From JARBUG01 sp035628915 (GTDB lineage: Bacteria > Bacillota > Sulfobacillia > Symbiobacteriales > Symbiobacteriaceae), in assembly GCA_035628915.1 (NCBI GenBank), contig DASPIW010000039.1:124001-188000 (forward strand): DNA of 64,000 nucleotides, in the 5' to 3' direction. The position numbers were made by a program, and so were the translations under genes. The notes beneath the pieces were generated by a model. It searched no databases, was not told the DNA's origin, and was given only the letters and a program-made list of their open reading frames with translations. Below, piece by piece: positions 58,379 through 64,000 of this stretch. The first letter of the stretch is position 1; every line of letters starts with the position of its first letter.

Positions 58379-59626
58379 ATGGCCACTGGCGAGAGTCTTT
58401 CAACAAGGCAGTTCAAGTATCTCCCCCTTTCCATTCGACTTGAGACGTTAGGAGGAATAGCGACGCCTCTGGTCCTCAAGGGTACACCTTTGCCGACAAA
58501 ACGATCACATGTGTACTCGACTGCCGCGGATAATCAAGACACCGTTGAAATTCGCGTGCTGATGGGTGAAAGTCCTCTCACCAAACGGTGTACGGTCATC
58601 GGTTCGGTAGAACTCAAGGGGATTCCCCCCGCTCCAAGAGGAAAGCCAAGAATCTCAGTTATCTTTGAGGTCGACGAACGTTGCGCGGTACGATTGACCG
58701 GCAGCGTAGACGGAACACCGTTGAAGGTGTCGAGAGACATTGCCCCAGACATCGACCTCCTTACCGTCGACTCCATCCAGCATCTCCTTAGGACGTTTGC
58801 GGAGCATGCTGCGGAGGATGAACGTGAGGTAAGCAGGATAGAGACCATCCAGGGTGCGGAGAGGGCTATTCAACGCGCAGAGGAACGCCTTTCAACCGAA
58901 GATACCAGTGGTCTACTGGGCCTTAACCGAAACGAGATTGCCAAGAAGATTGCTGCGGCAGGTCAAGCCATTGAAATGGGCGATGTTGATCGCATCCGCA
59001 AATGCACAACAGAACTTGAGTCTGCCTTGTCGGAAAACCCAATGAATGACGTCTTCGGTATGCTTTTTGGCAAACCGTCTCCTGCCATCTCCAATCCCGC
59101 CCAGCGGGCTCCCGGAAAGCCTTCACCAACAGCCGCCGCTGCCGCTCAGCAGTCAACAAAGGGCCAGGGGACCACTTCTCAGCCAGCCCACCTTGGGAGG
59201 ATCTTTGGTGGTGGACATTTCACGGTTGATCCCAAGCTGTGCTTTGTGTTGATGCCCTTCGCTGAGGCCTTCAGGCCAATTTATCAGGATCATATCCGGC
59301 CAGTCGTCCAGAAGGCAGGGTTTACGTGCCTGCGGGCTGACGAGATTCGGGGCACGAACATCATCAGCCAGGATATTTGGGAGAATATTAACCGCGCACG
59401 ACTCCTGATAGCAGATTTAACCGGTCAAAACGCCAACGTCTTTTATGAGGTGGGTCTGGCGCACGCCGTGGGTAAGGATGTCATCCTGCTCACCCAGTCA
59501 AACACCGACGTACCCTTTGACCTTAAGGCCATAAGATACATCGTCTATAATTACACCCCCCCAGGCATGAAGGAGATGGAGACTACACTCCTCGCCACTA
59601 TCTCTGCCGTGGCAAAGTCAAGCTAA
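58379..59626 (+). CDS. Hsp70 substrate-binding domain fused to a deoxyribosyltransferase/TIR-like domain
   Basis: A 415-residue protein of a layout I do not know from named systems. Residues 15-115 follow the DnaK substrate-binding beta domain (LPLSIRLETLGGIATPLV, LPTKRSHVYSTAADNQDTVEI, GIPPAPRGKPRISVIFEVD). Residues 130-220 match its helical lid (HLLRTFAEHAAEDEREVSRIETIQ). The Hsp70 ATPase is absent. After a Pro/Gln/Ser linker, residues 284-390 form a nucleoside 2-deoxyribosyltransferase/TIR-like fold (KLCFVLMPFAEAF, RADEI, LIADLTGQNANVFYEVGLAHA, VPFDLKAIRYIVY), with E357 as likely catalytic Glu. ATG 58379 follows GAGGTG. A chaperone-type sensor driving nucleotide or NAD cleavage is inferred. 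Confidence 0.88.
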   Translation: MATGESLSTRQFKYLPLSIRLETLGGIATPLVLKGTPLPTKRSHVYSTAADNQDTVEIRVLMGESPLTKRCTVIGSVELKGIPPAPRGKPRISVIFEVDERCAVRLTGSVDGTPLKVSRDIAPDIDLLTVDSIQHLLRTFAEHAAEDEREVSRIETIQGAERAIQRAEERLSTEDTSGLLGLNRNEIAKKIAAAGQAIEMGDVDRIRKCTTELESALSENPMNDVFGMLFGKPSPAISNPAQRAPGKPSPTAAAAAQQSTKGQGTTSQPAHLGRIFGGGHFTVDPKLCFVLMPFAEAFRPIYQDHIRPVVQKAGFTCLRADEIRGTNIISQDIWENINRARLLIADLTGQNANVFYEVGLAHAVGKDVILLTQSNTDVPFDLKAIRYIVYNYTPPGMKEMETTLLATISAVAKSS

Positions 59627-59728
59627 CTCTTGGCGCTTGATGTCACACATCTCACAGCCGATAAAGAGCAGGGTTACCGCGTCCAGTCAGAGAACTCCTT
59701 GGGGCAGTAATCTGAGTGGAGGCAGCCT

Positions 59729-60454
59729 ATGGAGTTCTCTTTCCCCTGGTGGTTCTACGCTCTTTTCGCCGTTCCGATCGTGTGGCCCCTCATCCAGCGC
59801 CTTGTCCAAGAGATCATTGACGAGCGGCGATTCGCCAGGGCTGGCCTATCGGACATTCGCCGGATGAGCTGGCGGGACTTCGAGAAGTATTTGGCACACC
59901 TGTTCCGCTCGTTGGGTTATCAAACTGAAGTGACACCGCCCTCGGGCGATTACGGCGTGGACGTCATTCTCACGGACGGCAGCGGCCGCCGAATCGCCGT
60001 ACAGGCTAAGCGGTGGAAGGGCAAGAAGGTCGGCGCCCCTGAGATTCAGAAGACGATCGGCGGCGCCGCCTACTACAAGTGCCAGCAGGCCATCGTAGTG
60101 ACGACCTCTGGCTACACCGACCAGGCTCAGGAGATGGCTAGGAAGACGGGAGTACAGTTGTGGGGCCTTAAGGAACTGGGCGATGCCATGGAATTGGCCC
60201 GCTCTAGAGGGGCAGGGACCCAACCAGCCAGTGCCACTCAACCTGCCCCCAAGCCGTCAGCCACAGCGGAGGGGCCGAAACCCGTCGGCGCGCCAGCAAG
60301 ACCGTTAGGTCTGCCAGTAAAGCCGGGTACCGCAACGGGCAACCCAGCATGCCCCAAGTGTGGAGCCCACATGGTTGAACGCACAGCACAGGGGACGGCG
60401 ATCTGGCTCTGCTCTCGGTTCCCTGCTTGCCAGGGAAACCTGCTGAAGAAATGA
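59729..60454 (+). CDS. Membrane-anchored Mrr-type endonuclease with zinc finger
   Basis: A 241-residue protein. One N-terminal membrane helix (WWFYALFAVPIVWPLIQRLV) is followed by the Mrr-cat PD-(D/E)xK domain (about 47-150). Its core is visible: E52 in SWRDFEKYLAHLF, D78 in GDYGVDVIL and the Q92-A-K94 motif in IAVQAKRW. A Pro/Ala linker leads to a topoisomerase-type zinc finger (C208, C211, C228, C234). Mrr domains cut modified or foreign DNA. ATG 59729 follows GGAGG. It lies 102 bases behind the Hsp70-SBD fusion with no terminator between, so the two may be co-transcribed, and a strong terminator follows. Confidence 0.88.
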   Translation: MEFSFPWWFYALFAVPIVWPLIQRLVQEIIDERRFARAGLSDIRRMSWRDFEKYLAHLFRSLGYQTEVTPPSGDYGVDVILTDGSGRRIAVQAKRWKGKKVGAPEIQKTIGGAAYYKCQQAIVVTTSGYTDQAQEMARKTGVQLWGLKELGDAMELARSRGAGTQPASATQPAPKPSATAEGPKPVGAPARPLGLPVKPGTATGNPACPKCGAHMVERTAQGTAIWLCSRFPACQGNLLKK

Positions 60455-60490
60455 TGTGTGTCCGGCCAAGATAACAAGGCAACATCGCGC

Positions 60491-60528
60491 CGGCACCTGG
60501 GGAACTCTCCAGGTGCCGATTGCTTTTT
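60491..60528 (+). terminator. Terminator after the Mrr-type gene
   Basis: A perfect 10-bp stem (60491-60500 with 60509-60518) with an 8-base loop followed by ATTGCTTTTTG. It closes the possible two-gene defence unit. Confidence 0.85.
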
Positions 60529-60544
60529 GTGTGCCTTTGCCTGA

Positions 60545-60760
60545 TCACCACGAAGGAGGCTTAAGTCGCTCGACGATCCTTAGCACTTCGTCACGCTGGT
60601 ACCGTCGCTGAGAGTTGGGCTCATTCCCTAACCGGTAGACCCGGAAACGGGTTCCGAACAGCGTACACCAGCGTCCATCGGCGCTCTCATACCTCCGAAG
60701 CGTCCGGGGATCCACTCCGAGAAGGTCACATACCTGCTTTGTCGTCAGCATGTCTTTCAA
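60545..60760 (-). CDS. Small HTH DNA-binding protein, excisionase-like
   Basis: A 71-residue protein with a MerR/excisionase-type helix-turn-helix: LTTKQVCDLLGVDPRTLRRYESADG, then RVYRLGNEPNSQRRYQRDEVLRIV, the YxxxEVLRI wing and helix pattern of this group. The start is TTG 60760, about 6 bases after GAGGTGG. It is the only minus-strand gene of the element, divergent from the coupling ATPase. It could be the directionality factor for the serine recombinase or a repressor of the transfer genes; the sequence alone does not decide. Confidence 0.75.
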   Translation of the reverse strand: MKDMLTTKQVCDLLGVDPRTLRRYESADGRWCTLFGTRFRVYRLGNEPNSQRRYQRDEVLRIVERLKPPSW

Positions 60761-60762
60761 TA

Positions 60763-60787
60763 ACTACCACCTCTACCAGGTGGTAGT
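60763..60787. promoter_or_regulatory. Inverted repeat over the HTH gene start
   Basis: A perfect 10-bp inverted repeat ACTACCACCT-CTACC-AGGTGGTAGT that overlaps the ribosome site of the small HTH gene. It is a good candidate operator for autoregulation and for control of the divergent coupling-ATPase gene. Confidence 0.6.
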
Positions 60788-60930
60788 TTCGCCCAACTAG
60801 CACAAACGCAAACATGCGAGCGTAATATCCCGGTGTACCACAACCCTAGCCACTATCCTGGCCAGATCCGTGGGCGCCACCGCGGGGCTCCCACTGCCAG
60901 GAAGGGCGTACGACAAGGGGTGAAGCTCGC

Positions 60931-62385
60931 ATGCCTCGCAAAGATCCTGTCGGATCTCCACTCGCTTCGCTCGTTCCGATCCTCCAGGCCGTGGGGGGCC
61001 TGTCCCTCTCGGGCTATGCCTGGGCCGTGTTCGACCCGACCGGGTTTTCCGCCATGGCCGCCGCCATCGTTCCAGCCTGTCGGCTAATCGGCGCCGGCTG
61101 CATCACCGGAGGCTTCGCATACGCCTGGTGGAAGAGCCGACGGCGCCCGCTAACGCCGACCCATGAAGACTGGGCCTGTGGCACGTACATAACCGGCTTA
61201 CCCGGCAGTGGCAAGACGGCATTTGCCTACCTGCTCGCTCACGAGTTTTGCCAGCGGGGCTGGGGCTGGATTTGGATCAGCATCAAGTCCAGCCTGCCGC
61301 TACTGTCCTACCTGCCGCCCGAGGCCCAGGGGCGATGCCTCCTGTTTGCGCCGTACTCCGACCACCCCCTCGGAATCAACTTCCTTCGCACCTACACCAA
61401 CAGTAGCACCGAGCGAGAGCTAATTGCCGATCAGGCCGCAGAGCTGTTTGAGCGCCTCCATTCGGCCATGTCCGGAAACATGCGCGAGCTAATTCGGATG
61501 GGCACGCTGGCGCTACTGCTGTGGGCCGATCACCAGAGAATCGAGGTTACGCTATGGGAGCTGTACCGCTTCTTTCAGGAAGAGGCGTTCCGCGGCAAGG
61601 TCCTCGCTACTGCACCAAAGCCGGTGCGTGACGCATTCGGTTCCGACGAGATCCGCCGCCAGACGCTGCAGGCTGTCCGGGCACAGCTTAGGCGGGCAGT
61701 GGCCAGCGAAAACCTATTGGTTGCGCTGTCGCAGCAAGACGGGATCGACCTCTGGCGGGTCATGAACGAAGAGCGCTTCTTGGTCTGCGACACGCCCGAG
61801 GCGCTGCTGGGGCCAGCTGTCGCCGGCTTCCTGTGCACTGTCATCGCCAGCCGGGTCCAAATGCTGACCAGTCGGCGACCGGTGGCTTCCCGCCCCTTCG
61901 GGTGTTTCAATGACGAGTTCCAGGAGTATTCAAACCCGAGTTTCGCCAAGGGAATCGCCACCGGCCGGGAATTTGGTCTGGCCTGGGTGCTCATCCACCA
62001 GAGTCGTGCAAACCAAGCCATCGGTAAGGAGGTCAGCGGCGCGGTTCATCTCTGCGGGAACCGTTACTATTTCCAGCAAACGCCCGAGGACGCGAGGGCG
62101 GCCCTTGAAGCGACCGAGGAGCGCTGGGAGAAGAGCGAGTTCACCCACTTGCCAAAGCGCCACTATCGGGCGCTGAGGCGGATTCACGGCCAGCCGGTGG
62201 TCACGGACGGAGTCACCCCGGACCTACCGGCGCCAGACCCCGACTTGGCGGCTGCTGTGATCGAGCGCTCCCAAACGGGACCCACGAGAGTGGAGATCCT
62301 GGCTGCTATCCAGAAGCGGAAGGTGGTAGGACGGAATGATGACCACAACCGAGAAGGGACGCCGGCGGCAGCGGGCACTGTTTGA
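60931..62385 (+). CDS. Coupling-protein-type (TraG/VirD4-like) ATPase
   Basis: A 484-residue membrane ATPase of the type that brings DNA to a conjugation channel. Two hydrophobic segments lie in the first 65 residues (LVPILQAVGGLSLSGYAWAVF, AAAIVPACRLIGAGCITGGFAYA). Walker A is GLPGSGKT at 89-96. The Walker B-like FNDEFQEYS lies near 330, and VLIHQSRANQAI fits the sensor of this group. The end overlaps the start of the next gene by 50 bases. It indicates that the element is conjugative or mobilisable. ATG 60931. Confidence 0.82.
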   Translation: MPRKDPVGSPLASLVPILQAVGGLSLSGYAWAVFDPTGFSAMAAAIVPACRLIGAGCITGGFAYAWWKSRRRPLTPTHEDWACGTYITGLPGSGKTAFAYLLAHEFCQRGWGWIWISIKSSLPLLSYLPPEAQGRCLLFAPYSDHPLGINFLRTYTNSSTERELIADQAAELFERLHSAMSGNMRELIRMGTLALLLWADHQRIEVTLWELYRFFQEEAFRGKVLATAPKPVRDAFGSDEIRRQTLQAVRAQLRRAVASENLLVALSQQDGIDLWRVMNEERFLVCDTPEALLGPAVAGFLCTVIASRVQMLTSRRPVASRPFGCFNDEFQEYSNPSFAKGIATGREFGLAWVLIHQSRANQAIGKEVSGAVHLCGNRYYFQQTPEDARAALEATEERWEKSEFTHLPKRHYRALRRIHGQPVVTDGVTPDLPAPDPDLAAAVIERSQTGPTRVEILAAIQKRKVVGRNDDHNREGTPAAAGTV

Positions 62386-62977
62386 CTTCCTCGGCCAGTA
62401 CGCCGCCGCCACCACTGACCAATTGGCAACGCTCATTTGGGGTGGCAACGGGCGGTTGGCAAGGCAGCATCTGCTAGCCTACACCCGAGCTGGTCATCTC
62501 CGCCGTCTTCCGCACCCTCTGTTCCGAAACGGGGCCTATGTCTACACCCGCAGGCAGTCGGCCACGAGCCATACTCAGAAGGTGCTGCACCACCTGTCCG
62601 AGGTTGACTTCTACCTCGCCGTGGTACGCCACCTGGGCCATTATGGAGCCCGAACTGTGGCGGAGATGGAATGGGGGCAGGGACTGGTGCCAGACCAGAC
62701 GGTGATCTGGAGGGACGCGGTCTGGGCCGTCGAGCACCACCTCAGCGGCCAGTTTGGGCACGCCGGGGACTATCAGCGCTTTATGGAAGAGGAGGGTTAC
62801 GTGCTCAGCCACTGGTGGCGGGAGCGGCTCAAAATGGGATTGCTCGTGATCACGAGCGGCGCCGGTGCAGTTGATCATGTAGTCGCACAGTTGAAGCGAT
62901 ACACCCCCCCAGGCCTAGTCTGGCGGGTTGGGACCCGTGAGGCAGTTCTCAAGGATCCGGGGTCCTGGCTCAAGTAG
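62336..62977 (+). CDS. Replication-relaxation family protein
   Basis: A 213-residue protein of the Replic_Relax type found on Gram-positive conjugative elements. It has a winged-helix N-terminal part (RQRALFDFLGQYAAATTDQLATLIWGGNGRLARQHLLAYTRAGHLRRL) and a nuclease-like middle (VPDQTVIWRDAVWAVEHHLSGQ). It may relax or nick the element's DNA to start replication or transfer. It overlaps the ATPase gene by 50 bases, which suggests they act together. Confidence 0.82.
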   Translation: MMTTTEKGRRRQRALFDFLGQYAAATTDQLATLIWGGNGRLARQHLLAYTRAGHLRRLPHPLFRNGAYVYTRRQSATSHTQKVLHHLSEVDFYLAVVRHLGHYGARTVAEMEWGQGLVPDQTVIWRDAVWAVEHHLSGQFGHAGDYQRFMEEEGYVLSHWWRERLKMGLLVITSGAGAVDHVVAQLKRYTPPGLVWRVGTREAVLKDPGSWLK

Positions 62978-63025
62978 TGAAGGGAGGGCGAGCAACATAG
63001 GCAAGCAGTCGAAAGGATTCCAATT

Positions 63026-63134
63026 GGGGGTCCGCTGCGGACGGGCGTTACTAGAGCTTCTCGGGGCTCGGGAGGTCATCCGGGAAATGGATCGGGAAGA
63101 GAAGCGGCGCCGGCGGAAAAGCAGGGAGAAGTAA
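63026..63134 (+). CDS. Very small basic protein, uncertain
   Basis: A frame of about 35 codons that ends at 63134 and is rich in Arg/Lys/Glu (REMDREEKRRRRKSREK). TTG 63026 has AAAGGA before it; a stronger GGGAGGG further up at 62985-62991 is followed by no usual start codon (an ATA is at the expected place). It may be a real small DNA-binding protein or chance. Confidence 0.3.
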
Positions 63135-63256
63135 GGGTAGGGCGACTCGCCCACAGCCGATTCGTTATACAACGTTACCCTAAAAAGGAAAACAAAGGGC
63201 GGCGGCGAAGTACATTGGTTGACGGGTCATTCCAATAGCTTAGGGGTGGAGACCTG

Positions 63257-64000
63257 ATGGACTTGGAGAGCTTCAGCGCTGCCGCTCGCGAGTTCTATCA
63301 GCAAGGCCAGTACGGCGCTCTGGTGGCATACACTGGAGTAGTGCTTGACCACATCACCCAAGAAGCTGTTTCGCCCGAGGCTGAAGCTGCAGTCCGGCTC
63401 TGGCGTGGAAACGGGTACTATGGCTTGGGCCGCCAGGGAAGCGCGGTCAGTTGCTATAACGAGGCGCTCAGTTTGGTCGTTGAGGATGAAGCCCCAGTCC
63501 TGGCGTCCCAGATCCTTACTTCATTGATGACCGTCTATGCTGCCACTCCCGAGTATCAGGAGTTCGACACCCTCCATAACCGATACCAGGCCCTTTGCCA
63601 GGGGTACCCTACTGCGAGCAGGTGGTCTCCGTGGGTGCTGTACAACAAAGGTGTCTGCCTCGAATGGTCGATGAACTTGGAGGCGGCAGTGTCCGCATAT
63701 GAGGATTGCCTGCGTGCCTGTGCCAACACGCATCTCGACGGCGTGGCGGATTTGACGGCCGCAGCGTTGAGCAACGCTACGGGGGTCTATCTTCAGTTGG
63801 GTCGATTCAAGGATGCAAAGGAGTGCCTTGCTGCTGATCGATCCGGGTGGTCTGTCGAAAGGCGCGCCATGATGGAGATCTACGAGGCGCGCTGCCTCGT
63901 CCTGACCGGCGAGGTATCAAGGGCCCGTGCAGTCATCGCCAACGTCAAGGACTTCCCTGGGCTCAGTGAGGCAACCATGGCTGAGTTCTGCTTGACGTCT
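63257..64000 (+). CDS. TPR-repeat protein, 3' end outside window
   Basis: An open frame of 248 residues that runs off the window. It starts at ATG 63257 behind GGAG. It is built of helical pairs of TPR type (AVRLWRGNGYYGLGRQGSAVSCYNEAL, WVLYNKGVCLEWSMNLEAAVSAYEDCLRAC, AALSNATGVYLQLGRFKDAKECL). No N-terminal DNA-binding or nuclease domain is seen in the part present. TPR proteins on such elements may be regulators (Rap-type) or defence sensors; the missing C-terminus would decide. Confidence 0.75.
   Translation, partial: MDLESFSAAAREFYQQGQYGALVAYTGVVLDHITQEAVSPEAEAAVRLWRGNGYYGLGRQGSAVSCYNEALSLVVEDEAPVLASQILTSLMTVYAATPEYQEFDTLHNRYQALCQGYPTASRWSPWVLYNKGVCLEWSMNLEAAVSAYEDCLRACANTHLDGVADLTAAALSNATGVYLQLGRFKDAKECLAADRSGWSVERRAMMEIYEARCLVLTGEVSRARAVIANVKDFPGLSEATMAEFCLTS

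Noticed and set aside
59550..62920. A shared 14-base ACACCCCCCCAGGC in the Hsp70-SBD fusion and Replic_Relax genes
   Set aside because: It could look like a direct repeat of the element, but both copies lie inside coding sequence in the same frame (YTPPG). The simplest view is chance.
1..64000. tRNA, rRNA genes and CRISPR arrays
   Set aside because: I saw no cloverleaf with a TTCGA loop in an intergenic space, no rRNA stretches and no regularly spaced repeats.

Overview
This window looks like chromosomal DNA from a GC-rich, spore-former-type Firmicute of the Symbiobacterium / deep Clostridia kind. The signs are a high GC content, many GTG and TTG starts behind strong AGGAGG sites, a Gram-positive flagellar gene set with flaG, fliS, fliT-like and flgM genes but no L- or P-ring genes (flgH, flgI), a GAAC-N4-GTTC SOS box of the Bacillus type, and regulation by an RNA element. 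The species is inferred from style only.

Left part (1-13,202): uvrC (cut by the window edge) and uvrA, both on the minus strand, with an SOS box inside the uvrA promoter. Among them lie an ECF sigma / membrane anti-sigma pair, a zinc-ribbon + trypsin-like + periplasmic-binding fusion protein, a CPBP membrane protease, a helix-turn-helix protein fused to a degenerate ATP synthase beta-subunit fold, an MFS transporter, an HNH endonuclease, a small membrane protein and a secreted lipase-like hydrolase.

Middle (13,551-50,952): a motility region. motA-motB and an M23 peptidase are on the plus strand. A gene-poor stretch of about 1 kb follows, then an unknown gene, a TPR-methyltransferase and a glycosyltransferase-TPR-methyltransferase fusion that probably modify flagellin, then flagellin itself. 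On the minus strand come two flagellar transcription units. The short one (flgM-flgN-flgK-flgL-flaG-fliD-fliS-fliT-like) makes filament, cap, junction and chaperones. The long one runs from fliM to fliA and a small coiled-coil gene, and holds the C-ring, export apparatus, rod, hook, FlhF/FlhG and sigma-28. The long unit starts with a sigma-A-like promoter, a c-di-GMP-I (GEMM) riboswitch, an anti-terminator/terminator pair and then fliM, so second-messenger level probably gates the whole flagellum. flhB appears to start at a CTG codon, and FliD carries an inserted discoidin-like carbohydrate-binding domain.

Right part (51,276-56,555): a secreted alpha/beta hydrolase, an ECF sigma / DUF4179-type anti-sigma pair and a TIG-domain membrane protein.

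Far right (56,598-64,000): the start of an integrated mobile element with a large serine recombinase, a coupling-type ATPase, a replication-relaxation protein and an excisionase-like HTH protein. Its cargo is the most novel part of the window: a protein made of an Hsp70 (DnaK) substrate-binding domain without the ATPase, fused to a nucleoside-deoxyribosyltransferase/TIR-like domain, followed by a membrane-anchored Mrr-type nuclease with a zinc finger. This pair is a candidate undescribed defence system that may sense misfolded or phage protein. The window ends inside a TPR-repeat gene of the element.
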